From contig JABLXY010000002.1 of the NCBI GenBank assembly GCA_013177795.1, positions 682,001 to 746,000 on the forward strand: 64,000 bases of DNA. Reading direction: 5' to 3'. The notes below the pieces were generated by a model that saw nothing but the letters and a program-made list of their open reading frames with translations, made no database searches and was not told the origin of the DNA. Shown here one piece after another: positions 26,228 to 36,918 of this stretch. The translations under genes and the position numbers were made by a program. This DNA comes from Syntrophaceae bacterium. Its GTDB lineage: Bacteria; Desulfobacterota; Syntrophia; Syntrophales; UBA2192. The stretch's first letter is position 1. Each line of letters opens with the position of its first letter.

Positions 26228-27466
26228 ATGGAATTGTGGCGCCGGGTCATCCTGCTGGGCTCCGCCTTTGCGGCCATCCTCGTGGCGCTCTTTGCGAGTC
26301 TCTCCCCCCTCGTCCTCGTAAGGCATGTCGATTTTGCCGAAAAACAGAAAGGCGAGGGCTCCTACCTGGGCGTGCGGCTCATGACGGAGAGAACCAAGCG
26401 CCTCGCCGCGCTGCCGCTTGAGGACTACATCGCCGAGGCGACGAAGGGGCGTCTCTTCATTGTCGAGGGGCCGGCCTGGGCGGCGGTGGCGGAGAACGCC
26501 CTGGCGGCAATGAAGAACAGGCCGCTTGCGAAGGACTGGCAGAGGAGGCTTCCCTCCGACAAGTACCCCATGGGCGTGCTTTTCTTCAAGCCCGGCGAGC
26601 CGCCCGTCGACGGGCTCGCCTCGCTGTTTGCCGGGTCCCGTGAGCCGGTCACCCTGCGCATCGAAATGAACGGCACGCCCCGTTTCCTGAAGGCGGAGTA
26701 CCGCACCTACTCCAACGGGGATTTCCGCCTCGGCGGCGGGTTCACGAACACCCCCACACCCCCGACGGATTTCCTCTTCCCCGGCCGGAAATGGAGCCCC
26801 TGGGTCGCTGCGGCCGGGCTTGTCCTCTACATCGTGCTTCCCTGGCCCAAACGCCCCCCCGAGGCGCTTGCCTACAAACGCTGGCGCGTCGTGCTGTGCG
26901 ATGTGGCGGCCCTGATCCTCACCGTTCCCTTTTTCGCCTTCCCCTTCCTGATCACCGGGGGGACCGTGCAGGCCATCACAGAGGGCTGGCCCCTCTTTTT
27001 CTTCTTCTGGCCCATCGCCTTCATCGGCCTTCTCCTCGTGCGGCTGGCCGTGTGGTATTCCTCCTTCGCCCTGCTTCCCCTGCCGGACCGGCTGCGCATC
27101 TGGGGCCCCCGGGGCGAGCGGGACTTCCCCTTCGCCGACATGGACTTCTACCAGCCTGTCGTGGTCCGGCCGCCGAAGTGGCTCATCGCCCTGTCCTGGC
27201 TCGCGGCGCTTTCCGGCAAGGGCTCCTCACGGATCGGGGCCACCGGGAGGGCGATGATCCTGAACTCATCGCAGTGGGGGTGCCTCGCCGTCCGCCTGAA
27301 GAACGGCAAGGATCTGTTTCTCAGCATCACCGACCAGCTCGGGACGGACACGCTGGGCGCCGACAGGATCGTCGGGGCGCTGAAGGGGGCGGGCGTCCGG
27401 GCAGTGGACGAGGTCAGGGAATTGCGCAGCATGGGCCTGGAGATGGTCCGGCTGCCGGAGCCGTGA
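26228..27466 (+). CDS. Membrane protein of unknown function
   Basis: A 412-residue protein I do not recognise. It has an N-terminal membrane helix (about residues 7-30), an extracytoplasmic domain to about 190, and then a membrane segment near 197-210. Two or more helices follow at about 220-290, with a Phe-rich stretch (LFFFFWPIAFIGLLLVRL). The last 130 residues form a soluble C-terminal domain. It lies between the transglutaminase lipoprotein and the giant secreted protein, which suggests an envelope role. Confidence 0.75.
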   Translation: MELWRRVILLGSAFAAILVALFASLSPLVLVRHVDFAEKQKGEGSYLGVRLMTERTKRLAALPLEDYIAEATKGRLFIVEGPAWAAVAENALAAMKNRPLAKDWQRRLPSDKYPMGVLFFKPGEPPVDGLASLFAGSREPVTLRIEMNGTPRFLKAEYRTYSNGDFRLGGGFTNTPTPPTDFLFPGRKWSPWVAAAGLVLYIVLPWPKRPPEALAYKRWRVVLCDVAALILTVPFFAFPFLITGGTVQAITEGWPLFFFFWPIAFIGLLLVRLAVWYSSFALLPLPDRLRIWGPRGERDFPFADMDFYQPVVVRPPKWLIALSWLAALSGKGSSRIGATGRAMILNSSQWGCLAVRLKNGKDLFLSITDQLGTDTLGADRIVGALKGAGVRAVDEVRELRSMGLEMVRLPEP

Positions 27467-27559
27467 AATGCGAAACCGATTGGCCGCCAGGGCCGTTTTC
27501 ATCATTGGATCGAAAAGAGAAGCGCAACCGCAGTGCGCAAAGGCTATCGGAGGTTCTCC

Positions 27560-30500
27560 ATGCGTCGTATCCTTTCGGCTACCATCGCCAGTGTCCTGAT
27601 CCTGATCGCATTCACATCCCCAGCCCCGGCCCAGCAGCCTTCCGTGGCGGAGCTGGTGGTAAACCGCTATCTCGCCACCGGAACGGCCAGCGAGAGGGAT
27701 CTTCTGCTGCTGATGTCCCAGCCCAAGGAGTTCCTGCGCTACCAGCAGGCCTTGAAGGCCGCGGCGCCGGGGCTCGAGCAGCAGGCCCTGGCCATCCGGC
27801 GGACCGTCTTTCAGCGGGCGCTCGCGAGGCTCACGGCCGGGGAGGGCGGCGGTACGGTGCAGGCGGTCATCGCCCTCGGGTCCTGGGCGACGGAACTGAA
27901 CGCGGGGGACATGGACATCGTCGTCCGGGGCGGCCGGGAGGCGGCGAAGCGCCTCAACCAGCTGCTGCACGAGGAGATCGAGAAAATCCTGCAGCAGGAG
28001 GGTGACGACGTCTGCCGGGCGGTCTTTTCGAAAGGGGCCCGGTTCACCGTGGAGACATTCGAGATCTTCGTCTCCACCCTGGAGGACTTCGGCTACGACT
28101 CTCTCAGGACGGCGTTCCGCGAGGCCCTCGAGATCGCCGCCCGGGAGGGGCAGGCCGCCGGGGCCGCCCACCTGAACAAGGCGGCCGACGCCATCATCCG
28201 GCGGAATCTCAGCGCCCAGCGGTTTGCGGCCGTGCAGAAGGAGTACTACCCCGGCGCCTCGGGCCAGGATTTCGTGCGGGACTACTTCGCCAAGCAGGGC
28301 AAGTCGCGGACCTGGAGGGTGGGGGACAACGGCGCCTTGGATGCCTCGTGGGATGCGGGGCTGACCGCCGATCAGCTCACCGAAACCCTCATCCGGGACC
28401 TCGGCCTCTCGGTGGACAGCATGTCCCATGCCTTCAAGTTTCCCGTCATCGCCGACGAGTTGTTGCAGTGGGGTGAGCGGTCGAAGCTGGGTGCACGGGA
28501 GCAGGCCAAGGGACTCGTGCGGGCCTACGAGGCCCGGCCGGGGGGCTATTTCGGACTGCTGACCGAGGAGGAGAAGAGGGTCCTCGAGGCCGCGCGCATC
28601 CTGGCCAAAACGCCCCGCGAGAACCAGGCCTACATCCGGCAGGCCCTCCGGGCCCACGGGTTCGCGACGGAACAGGCGTTCTCGAAGGCCGGAGAGGAGA
28701 TGCTCTGGAACCTGACCAAGGCCAGCAACAACGAGGCCATGCGCGTCATCGTCGAAAACCAGAAGGCGGCGGTTGAGGCCGCGAAGGCGGGCAAGCAGGT
28801 CGAGGCCCAATACCGGCGCATCAAAGACTATCTGATGAGCAACGAGCAGCTCGCGGGCTACAGCAAGCTGAAACCCGAGCAGCTGCTGAAACTCGCGGAC
28901 GAACTGCCTGCAGACATGGCCTTCCGGGAGGAGATGGCCGCCCTTCTCGAGTTCATGGCCGAGGGCTCCGACAAGGGGGCCCGCAGCGCCGCGGCGATGG
29001 CCAAGAGGCTCGTGAAGCTTGCCTACCAGCAGAAGCGGCTCTCCGCGGAGGCGACCGAGGAGGCCATCAAGGCCATCCGCGCGGGCAAAGGGGTCCCTGC
29101 CGACGTGGAAGACGTCCTCGCCGTGCTTCGCAAGGACCTCGCCGACGCGGCCAGCATCCGGGCCGTTTCGCCGGCGACGGACAGCCTGGCCGACTGCCTT
29201 CGGACGTCGTCCCTCTTCAGCAAGGGCCAGCTCACCCTGACCCCGGAGCTCGAGGCCATGATCGAGGAGATTTCAAGGCTCAGCAATATCGAGCTGCTCC
29301 AGCTCGGTTTCAAGAACAGCGAGATCGCCCTGTTGCGCGAATTGAATGCCGCCCGGGCCCAGGGTGCGAGGCTTTCAGCCATCGGAGAGGCCCTGAAGAA
29401 GACGGCCCCGAAGAACTACCGGACGATCCTCAAGGGGTTCGTCGAGGAGGCGAAGAAGGCGGCTCCCTCCTCCCTGGCCTTCCAGGGAACCTTTGCCCTG
29501 TGGGGCGTGTACCGGGTGGCCCTGGATCCCTCCATCCCGGAAGAGGAACAGCGCAAGCGTTTCGGCGAGGCGATCTACACCGCCTTCCCCACGGCCGGTC
29601 TCGTTCTCGACGGCCTGCCCATGGCGTATATCCAGTACACCGAGGGCGGCGAGGTCGACGCCAAGAGTCTTGGAGAGGGAGTGGCCTTCGCCGGGCTCGA
29701 AATCCTGGGGCTCGTCCATCCGGTTTGGGCGGGTGCCCTGCTGGCGGGCTATGCAACCTACCAGGTGAGCTCCTTCGTGCTCCAAGCCGAGGAGGACCGT
29801 CAGTTTGTCACGGCCCTCTACCGGGCCTTGGACGGCAACACCCTGAAGGTGAAGGGCGGCACACGGAGCTTCGACACCTCCGGGGTGCAGGTTTCCGTCG
29901 ATCCGACCACGAAACTGCCGCACATCCTTCACTCCGCTGCCTTCCAGGATCTCTACACGGCGCGCGGCGACGCCCTTCTCGACACGGGCGAGGGCCGCAA
30001 GCCCTACGACCGGAAGGTCAACGTGGCCATCCGCGACTTCGCGAAGCGCTACGTGTGGGACACGAATGAGGATCTCAAGATCATGGCCGCGGCCGTCAAG
30101 AAGTATTTCCCCGCGATCGATCTCGACCGGGTTGAGTCCTGGAATCTCGGCGAGCTGACCGAACAGGCGGCGACGGTGGAAAAGAACGAGTTCCGGGTCG
30201 GGGCGCATTTGGTGCGGCGCTACATCAATCACCGCGACCTGTTGACGGAATCGGCCCTGCGTCACATCCGGGGGCGGCTCTTCGAGATGCAGACGGCCCT
30301 CAAGACCGTCGAGGCATCGAAAAAGGAGCTCGAGGCCGTCGAAAAGTTGCTGGACATGGAGAAGAAGATCGTCCCCAACGCCCAGGCCGAGCAGGACAGC
30401 TTCACCGGCTGGCTGTGGGATGCTGCCACCAGCAGTGTCACGCGTCTCGAGCAGATCTCGGGGATCTGGAAGCGATACCTGAAGACGTACAGGGAAGCGC

Positions 30501-33500
30501 TCGCCGTCCACGGGCGGGTCACGAAGATCTTCGAGTCTGCGGACCTTCCGCCCCCCACGGCGGCGGATCTTTTCGGTTTGTCGGGTGTCGAGTCGACGGA
30601 TAGACCGAAGATCGACGCGGTGTACCAGTCTTTTCAGACCGCCTTCGACAAGGCCTACCAGGAATACCGGGGTGCGAAGGGCGGCAACCCCGATCCGAAA
30701 GACCCCTTTGATGCCGATGCCTGGAAGCGCCTTCTCAGCCTTCGGATGCGCCTGTTCCTCGGGGAGTTCCAGAAGACGACGCCGGCGAGGCTTGCCGCTC
30801 TCGAAAAGGAGGTGGGGCAGGTTCTCGAGGAGGTCCGGGAGCACTACCGGGGCACGGTGGTCCTGGCCGTGACCGGCCCGACGGAGGCGGAAGCCGCATC
30901 GGAAGTCTCCCTGCGTGTTTCCGCGACGAAGGCGGGCAAGCCGGCGGACGACGCTCTGAAGAACGCCCGGGTCGAGTGGTCCGTCGGACAGGCAGTCCAG
31001 AACAGCGGCATCACCTGGCGCTTTTCTCCCCTGGAAGAAACGGTGATGAACATCACGGTCACGGCCACAACGGAGATCGCAGGCAAGAAGGTGGTCCTCG
31101 GAAGCGCGACCCACCGGCTGACCGTCAGGAAGCCCAAGGACGACAAGAAAGACGACAAGAAGGACGACGGGAAAGACGGCGTCGTGCCGCCCGTCGTCCC
31201 GGGCAAGTGGAAGTTCTCCGGCACAAGCCCCGGCAACTGGACGGCCAGCTACAATGAAAAGGGCCTCGTCATGGAGCGCAAGCCGGCGAAAAACAAATTC
31301 CCCTGCGGGGAATCCTCCGTGACGGCGAAGCTCTGGGCCGAGTTCCCCGTTGCAGCCTCCGGCAAGGATGACCCGAAATCAGCCGCGGACTGCCTGGCGG
31401 CGGCCGAAAAGTCCTTCAAGGCCCGGCGGCAGGGAAACACCCCCAACGACATGGCCGTCGGTCTCTTCATGGCCGGAGGCGTCGAGGGCGCAAACGGCTT
31501 CTCCCTGGGCGATTTCCAGGGGGCCATGGCCGACTTCGCCCTCTGGATGCGCCGCGGCAGCGGCAGTCCCTGGAGCGGTTACACGGGCTCCTACTTCGGG
31601 GCCAATGGAAGCGGCAGCGCCGTGAAAGGGAACATGCTCCTCCGTTTCGGCTACGGCGTCTGGGGCGGCGGCTGCTGGGACAACAGCGACCGCGCCTACC
31701 TCGTCACGCAGGGCGTGGCCGCGCAGGAGGAGGCCCGGGCGATCCTGGCGAGCCTGCGCGTCGGTCCCGACGGGGAGATCAAGCAGGAGCCCTACAAGGG
31801 CCCCAAGTACGACGGCTCGGACCTGCCGAAGGTGACCCTGTCGCCCCCGAAACTGGAAAAGCTTCGGGTGGGCGACACGGTGCAGGTGACCGCCGAGGTT
31901 CACAACGACAAGCCCGAAGACAGCCCCTTCACCTACAACTGGGGCGGCACCTTCGACGACAAGCCCGAAGACTCGAAGAAGAAGGCCACGATCACGATCA
32001 AGCCGCAAAAACCCGGGAAATACGACCTCTCCGTTTCCGTAGACGGCAAGCGGTTCGGCATGGGCGGGGCCTCCCTGCAGTACGAGGTGGCCGACTACAG
32101 GGTGAAGATCGAGCGGGCACCCGCCGACACGAAGCCCGTCCCCGTGGGCGTGAAGACGGGCCTCAAGGCGACCCTCACCGTGGACGGCAAGCCCGCGAGC
32201 GGCACGTTCATCTACCGCTGGCAGCCGCACCCGGAGGTCACCTTCGACAAGCTCGATTCCAGTGCTCCCGACGTTCAGGCCGCCTTCCCGAAGCCGGGGA
32301 GGGTGAAGGTCTGGGTCCAGGTGCTGGAGAAGCGCGAGGGCCGCGAGGCCACCGTGGCCGAGTCGGATCAGCTTGAGATCGAGGTGATCAAGCCCCAGCT
32401 GGAGCTGGCCTTTACCCCGAAGGAACCTTACGTGGGCCAGGAGGTGAAGGCGAAGCTCACGGTGAAGCCGGAGGTGAAGGATATCGACTTCCGGTGGATG
32501 CCCGTGCCAGGAAACGTCAAGCAGTCCATGGAGTCCAAGGACGGCAGGGAGATCACCTTCACCCTGAAGGACGACAAACCGGCCGAGATCCACGTCCTGG
32601 CCCGGGTGCCCAAGAGCGGCGAGGACCTCGGCGAGGCGAAGGGAACCGTGAAGGCGAAGAAGTACGCCGTGAACGTCTCGGGACCCAAGGCCATGGGACC
32701 CAAGCCGAAGATTTGGAAGGAGGGCGTGGGGCTTGTGGATGTGGAGAACGCCATCGCCGTGGACCAGATCGTGGAGTTTGCGGCCGACGTGCAGCCGCAG
32801 CCGCAGGCGGGCCCCGTAAAGTATGAGTGGCGCGTCAAGAGCGGGCCCTGCCGGGTGAGCAACCCGATCGCCCGGGAAGCGCGCGTCACCGCCGGGGAGG
32901 CGGGGACCTGCGAACTCTCCGTCGTGGCTCGCGACCGCAACGACGTGGAGCTCGGCATCGGCGCGGGGAGCTTCAGCGCGACCGTGACGCGCGAGGCGAT
33001 TCAGAAAGGACAGCAGAAAGCCAAGGATGCCGCCGACGCGAAGGCGAAGGTGCAATCGGCGAAAGACAAGGCCCGCAAGGGCGACTATGACGGGGCGATC
33101 CGGGACGCCGAAGAGGCGGCGAAGCTCGACCCGGCCAACCGGGAGGCGGCCGACACGGCCCGGAAGCTCAGGCAGGAGAAGGAGACGATCCACCAGCAGA
33201 TCGCCAAGGCGAAGAAGCTGATGGACGAGAACCGGTTTGCCGACGCCCAGAAGGAGCTGATCGTCGCCTCGAACCTCAACAGCTATTACCCGGCGGTGCA
33301 GCAGGCCAACCAGGAGCTCGGCACGCGCTGGAACAAGTACAACGGCGAGGTGCGCGACAAGGTCTACGAGGTGCGCTCGGCCAACGAGCGGAAGGACTTC
33401 GGCAAGGCCCTCGAGATTGCGGCGGCGTGGCGGGCGTCCACCAAGCTCGATGCCTATGCCGACAAGGAGTTGAAGCAGCAGGAGGACTGGGCGCGGCAGT

Positions 33501-36244
33501 GGAAGGCGCAGAAGGACCGGCAGATCGGGATCCTGAAGGCCGCGGGGGAGAAGGTGCGGGCCTACGACTACGCGGGGGCCCTGAAGCTCTACGACGAGGG
33601 GTTCGCCAACGGGCAGAGCATCTACAACGGAACGGAGCCCGAGTACAAGGAGGCCGTGGAGCTCAGGAGCCAGGCCTACACGAAGAACAAGCGCCTCCAG
33701 GAACTCATCCCCTGGGTGCGCAAGGCGGCCGAGGACAAGGAATACCTGACGGTCGATGCGCTGCAGAACACGCTGAAGACGGCCGATGAGGCCATCGCGC
33801 TGCAGCCCAACAACGAGCAGCTGAAGCAATGGCGGGCGATGATCGTCGCGCGTGCGGAGAAGACGAAGGCGGACAACGAGCGCATCGCGGCCGGGAGAAA
33901 GCTCCTTGATGCGGCAGGCAACGCCGAGAGAAGCTATCTGACGAACGAATCCTCCATCCAGGCGCGGCAGCTCCAGTGGGGCGAGAAGCTCGAGGAGCAG
34001 CAGCAGATCTACCTCACGACGGCGATCCAGAATTATCGGGAGAGTCTCAAGTACATCCCAGACGCCGCCGTGGAGAAAAAGATCAAGGAACTCGAGACAA
34101 CGCTCGGGGGCCGGAAGAAGTACCTTGAGAATTACAGGCTGTCCATCACGCTCAAGAACGAGGCGGACGCACTCGTCCAGCAGGCGACGAAAGACCCGGA
34201 CATCCAGACCGCAGCGCCCCTGTACGACCAGGCCATCGAGAAGTACCGCAAAAGCCTCTCGCTGTACAGGCCCTTCAACGCCGAGTCGATCGAGCGGCAG
34301 ATCTGGAACCTCGAAACCGGCAAGCACGACCGCTGGGTCCGGAAGTACTGGGCCGACGGGCAGTCCCTGGAAAAGGAGGCCAAGTACGTCGCGGCCCTGG
34401 CCGCCTATGACAAGGCCATCGCCTCCTTCCATCCCACGGTGGAGCAAAAGGACCGGATGTGGATCATTGTCCACGCCCAGGAACTGCGCAACCGGATCGC
34501 GGGGGCGAAGAACTGGCGGGCAGACGGCGAGGCGAAGCAGAACGCGGGCAAGATCCCCGAGGCAATCGCCAGCTACCGCCAGAGCCTGAAGCTCCTGCCG
34601 GACCCGGCCCTGGAGGAGCACGTTCGGATGCTCGAGGGCAAGCAGGCCGAGGCGGGCCAGAAGAAGGCCGCCGCCGACCGACTCTGGCAGGAGGGCACGG
34701 CGCTCTTCAACCAGGGGCGGCCCAGCGAGGCCCTCACGAAGTTCAAGGAGAGCGCGGGGCTGTGGCCCGACACCGCGCGGCAGAAGTACGTGGCGGACCT
34801 GGAGGCCCGGAGGGCGAAGGCCGCCGCCCTGCGTCAGGAAGGCTCGAAACTGCAGAATCAGAACCGCGTCCCCCAGGCGATCGCGAAATACAGGGAGAGC
34901 CTGACCCATTGGCCCGACCCGCAGTTGGATAAGCACATCCGTCAGCTCGAGGCAATCATCGCCACGGCTCCGACTGCGCCCACGGGCACATCGACATCCC
35001 CCGCCGGTCCGTCATCGACGGCACCGGCCGATACCGGCTTCTACCTCGTGGACTTGACTCCCTACGGCGGAAAGAAAGGCGCCCCGCGCAAGGTCAAGAA
35101 CATCGAGGTGGACGACGGCTCATGGATCCGTCTCAAGGCGACTCACGAGAAGAGGCTCCGGCTCGACATCCCGCTGCCCCAGCGGGTGGCGGCCAGCGCC
35201 GTGGCGGTGGTGAGCAACCTCGACAACGCGCACAACGTGCCCGACAAGATGACGACCACCGTGCTGACCGTGCAGACGACCTCCGGGGACCGGGTCTTCG
35301 AGATCAAGGCCGGCGTGCACTCCTCGGAATGGAACCGGGGCGAGACGGGCGGCGCGACCCACGCCTGGCCGAAGGAGACCAACATCGGGGGGAGCCGCTG
35401 GATGGCCGTGTTCAGCCTGCCTGCGGGCAGCATCGTCACGGGGCTTCGCTTCGATCACCGGGACACCGACAAGAAATACTACCACGGCGATGCCGCCCCG
35501 GGCTTCTGCCTGCGGGGCATCACCCTTGTCGGCTCGCCCGTCGGCACCGCCTCCGCCGGTACGGAGGCGACATCGACAGGCTCATGGACGGGCGCCTGGA
35601 GAAGCGACCCCGGGCCCGACGGCGAGGTGGTGACCTTCGACCTGTCCCAGAGCGGCAGCCGCATCACGGGGACCTTCCGGGTGGATGTTCCCTACACAGC
35701 GGCCTCCGGGGCACGGCAGAAAGAGACGATCCGGGGCACTCTCGAGGGGACCGTGTCCGGCGGCCGCGTGACGGGGACCTTCCGGGAATCCAGCGATACG
35801 AAGCCTGCCGGGTCGTTCGAGTTCACCATGGCCCAATCGGGAAACCTCTTTACGGCCCTGGTCCGCGGTGAGGACACGAGCGACACCTACACGGTCCGCC
35901 GCAGCGGCTCCGCAGCGTCTTCGGGGGGCTCTGTCAGCTCCGGGCAAACGGTGTCACGGTCCGTCGCGGCGGAGATCACGAACCGCTCCCGGGACTATGC
36001 CCACGTCTTCACCGACGGCGAGACCTTCGGGCCGGGCAACCGGCTGGCGCCGGGGGAGAAGCGAAGGGTGGCGGTGACGATGAAGCCCGACGGCTCGGTG
36101 ACCTTCAAGGCGGGACGCAACGGTCAGGTCTTGGCCACGAAGACCTGGCGCGGGATTGCCGGCGACACGTCGCGGGTTCCCGTCGTGGTCTTCGACGACA
36201 CGAACCCCTTTGACAAGTTGACGGTGACGACGGGACTTCGTTAG
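27560..36244 (+). CDS. Giant secreted multidomain repeat protein (2894 residues)
   Basis: Start 27560 has GGAGG at 6 nt and a clear signal peptide ending PAPAQQ. Residues 25-1190 are mostly helical. They include a nucleotidyltransferase-like motif (G107-S108, then D117-x-D119) and a hydrophobic segment near 700-745. A Lys/Asp-rich linker lies at about 1190-1215. Residues 1420-1810 hold Ig/PKD-like repeats (YNWGG, YRWQP, FRWMP, YEWRV turns). Residues 1815-2465 are helical TPR-like repeats (PEAIASYRQSLKLLPDP and kin). A Ser/Thr/Pro linker follows at about 2467-2490. Three small beta domains close the protein: galactose-binding-like, lipocalin-like and an unknown one. The function is unknown; it may be a surface scaffold or adhesin. 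Confidence 0.8.
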   Translation: MRRILSATIASVLILIAFTSPAPAQQPSVAELVVNRYLATGTASERDLLLLMSQPKEFLRYQQALKAAAPGLEQQALAIRRTVFQRALARLTAGEGGGTVQAVIALGSWATELNAGDMDIVVRGGREAAKRLNQLLHEEIEKILQQEGDDVCRAVFSKGARFTVETFEIFVSTLEDFGYDSLRTAFREALEIAAREGQAAGAAHLNKAADAIIRRNLSAQRFAAVQKEYYPGASGQDFVRDYFAKQGKSRTWRVGDNGALDASWDAGLTADQLTETLIRDLGLSVDSMSHAFKFPVIADELLQWGERSKLGAREQAKGLVRAYEARPGGYFGLLTEEEKRVLEAARILAKTPRENQAYIRQALRAHGFATEQAFSKAGEEMLWNLTKASNNEAMRVIVENQKAAVEAAKAGKQVEAQYRRIKDYLMSNEQLAGYSKLKPEQLLKLADELPADMAFREEMAALLEFMAEGSDKGARSAAAMAKRLVKLAYQQKRLSAEATEEAIKAIRAGKGVPADVEDVLAVLRKDLADAASIRAVSPATDSLADCLRTSSLFSKGQLTLTPELEAMIEEISRLSNIELLQLGFKNSEIALLRELNAARAQGARLSAIGEALKKTAPKNYRTILKGFVEEAKKAAPSSLAFQGTFALWGVYRVALDPSIPEEEQRKRFGEAIYTAFPTAGLVLDGLPMAYIQYTEGGEVDAKSLGEGVAFAGLEILGLVHPVWAGALLAGYATYQVSSFVLQAEEDRQFVTALYRALDGNTLKVKGGTRSFDTSGVQVSVDPTTKLPHILHSAAFQDLYTARGDALLDTGEGRKPYDRKVNVAIRDFAKRYVWDTNEDLKIMAAAVKKYFPAIDLDRVESWNLGELTEQAATVEKNEFRVGAHLVRRYINHRDLLTESALRHIRGRLFEMQTALKTVEASKKELEAVEKLLDMEKKIVPNAQAEQDSFTGWLWDAATSSVTRLEQISGIWKRYLKTYREALAVHGRVTKIFESADLPPPTAADLFGLSGVESTDRPKIDAVYQSFQTAFDKAYQEYRGAKGGNPDPKDPFDADAWKRLLSLRMRLFLGEFQKTTPARLAALEKEVGQVLEEVREHYRGTVVLAVTGPTEAEAASEVSLRVSATKAGKPADDALKNARVEWSVGQAVQNSGITWRFSPLEETVMNITVTATTEIAGKKVVLGSATHRLTVRKPKDDKKDDKKDDGKDGVVPPVVPGKWKFSGTSPGNWTASYNEKGLVMERKPAKNKFPCGESSVTAKLWAEFPVAASGKDDPKSAADCLAAAEKSFKARRQGNTPNDMAVGLFMAGGVEGANGFSLGDFQGAMADFALWMRRGSGSPWSGYTGSYFGANGSGSAVKGNMLLRFGYGVWGGGCWDNSDRAYLVTQGVAAQEEARAILASLRVGPDGEIKQEPYKGPKYDGSDLPKVTLSPPKLEKLRVGDTVQVTAEVHNDKPEDSPFTYNWGGTFDDKPEDSKKKATITIKPQKPGKYDLSVSVDGKRFGMGGASLQYEVADYRVKIERAPADTKPVPVGVKTGLKATLTVDGKPASGTFIYRWQPHPEVTFDKLDSSAPDVQAAFPKPGRVKVWVQVLEKREGREATVAESDQLEIEVIKPQLELAFTPKEPYVGQEVKAKLTVKPEVKDIDFRWMPVPGNVKQSMESKDGREITFTLKDDKPAEIHVLARVPKSGEDLGEAKGTVKAKKYAVNVSGPKAMGPKPKIWKEGVGLVDVENAIAVDQIVEFAADVQPQPQAGPVKYEWRVKSGPCRVSNPIAREARVTAGEAGTCELSVVARDRNDVELGIGAGSFSATVTREAIQKGQQKAKDAADAKAKVQSAKDKARKGDYDGAIRDAEEAAKLDPANREAADTARKLRQEKETIHQQIAKAKKLMDENRFADAQKELIVASNLNSYYPAVQQANQELGTRWNKYNGEVRDKVYEVRSANERKDFGKALEIAAAWRASTKLDAYADKELKQQEDWARQWKAQKDRQIGILKAAGEKVRAYDYAGALKLYDEGFANGQSIYNGTEPEYKEAVELRSQAYTKNKRLQELIPWVRKAAEDKEYLTVDALQNTLKTADEAIALQPNNEQLKQWRAMIVARAEKTKADNERIAAGRKLLDAAGNAERSYLTNESSIQARQLQWGEKLEEQQQIYLTTAIQNYRESLKYIPDAAVEKKIKELETTLGGRKKYLENYRLSITLKNEADALVQQATKDPDIQTAAPLYDQAIEKYRKSLSLYRPFNAESIERQIWNLETGKHDRWVRKYWADGQSLEKEAKYVAALAAYDKAIASFHPTVEQKDRMWIIVHAQELRNRIAGAKNWRADGEAKQNAGKIPEAIASYRQSLKLLPDPALEEHVRMLEGKQAEAGQKKAAADRLWQEGTALFNQGRPSEALTKFKESAGLWPDTARQKYVADLEARRAKAAALRQEGSKLQNQNRVPQAIAKYRESLTHWPDPQLDKHIRQLEAIIATAPTAPTGTSTSPAGPSSTAPADTGFYLVDLTPYGGKKGAPRKVKNIEVDDGSWIRLKATHEKRLRLDIPLPQRVAASAVAVVSNLDNAHNVPDKMTTTVLTVQTTSGDRVFEIKAGVHSSEWNRGETGGATHAWPKETNIGGSRWMAVFSLPAGSIVTGLRFDHRDTDKKYYHGDAAPGFCLRGITLVGSPVGTASAGTEATSTGSWTGAWRSDPGPDGEVVTFDLSQSGSRITGTFRVDVPYTAASGARQKETIRGTLEGTVSGGRVTGTFRESSDTKPAGSFEFTMAQSGNLFTALVRGEDTSDTYTVRRSGSAASSGGSVSSGQTVSRSVAAEITNRSRDYAHVFTDGETFGPGNRLAPGEKRRVAVTMKPDGSVTFKAGRNGQVLATKTWRGIAGDTSRVPVVVFDDTNPFDKLTVTTGLR

Positions 36245-36286
36245 AATGCACGGCAATATTGCAATGACGATCCGGGAGGTGACACG

Positions 36287-36868
36287 ATGAGAAGGTGGAT
36301 CGCCCTGCTTGCCTTCGTTTCATGGCTGCTTTCGACGGCCCCCCTGGGAGCCTCGGCACCGGTGAGCGTGACCATCCGCGGGTGCGTGACCGGGGGCGTG
36401 CTGGTGTCGGAGAGAACCGATTTCGGCACCCACGTCGGCGAGGGGAAGCACCGCATCCGGGCCCTCGGCCCGGACGGGTCCCCGCTTGATCTGGCCGCTT
36501 ACGAGGGAAAGCGGGTCACCCTCAGCGGCCACCTGTCGCCGGGCGACCGGTTCCACGCGGCGCCCGCCACCCTGTGGGTCCTCGGTCCCTGTGACTCCAA
36601 GGAGCCGGAGACCCTGCTGCCGGGCAAGACCGGCCCCGTCTATCACAACCCCGCATACAAGAATCATCGCGTCGACCGGTGCTGGAGATACGGCGCCGAG
36701 TGCGACAAGGCCGCCGCCGACCGGTTCTGCCGGAAAAACGGGTATGCCGGGGCGGCGGAGTGGAAGACGGCCGCCCATCGGCCGACGTACGTCGTGGGCG
36801 ACGGAAAGATCTGCGATGCGTCCTATTGCGTCGGTTTTACGTACATCCGCTGCACGGACAAGAAATGA
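36287..36868 (+). CDS. Secreted protein, paralogue A
   Basis: A 193-residue exported protein with a signal peptide ending LGASA. A 90-residue N-terminal domain (VTIRGCVTGGVLVSERTDFG, later VLGPC) is shared with the next gene. A cysteine-rich C-terminal domain follows (CWRYGAECD, FCRKNGYAGA, CDASYC, IRC), probably disulphide-bonded. GGGAGGTG precedes the ATG, 42 bp after the giant gene. I do not recognise the family. Confidence 0.75.
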   Translation: MRRWIALLAFVSWLLSTAPLGASAPVSVTIRGCVTGGVLVSERTDFGTHVGEGKHRIRALGPDGSPLDLAAYEGKRVTLSGHLSPGDRFHAAPATLWVLGPCDSKEPETLLPGKTGPVYHNPAYKNHRVDRCWRYGAECDKAAADRFCRKNGYAGAAEWKTAAHRPTYVVGDGKICDASYCVGFTYIRCTDKK

Positions 36869-36918
36869 GCGGAAGCGGTTTCATCGCTTCGCGTGAACAC
36901 AGAAGGAGGGGCGTGGTC

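Noticed and set aside
31379-34936. 1185-codon open frame on the minus strand
   Set aside because: It is a GC-rich antisense shadow of the giant secreted protein. The plus strand has a signal peptide, a ribosome site and coherent domains; the minus frame gives low-complexity Leu/Arg/Gly sequence.
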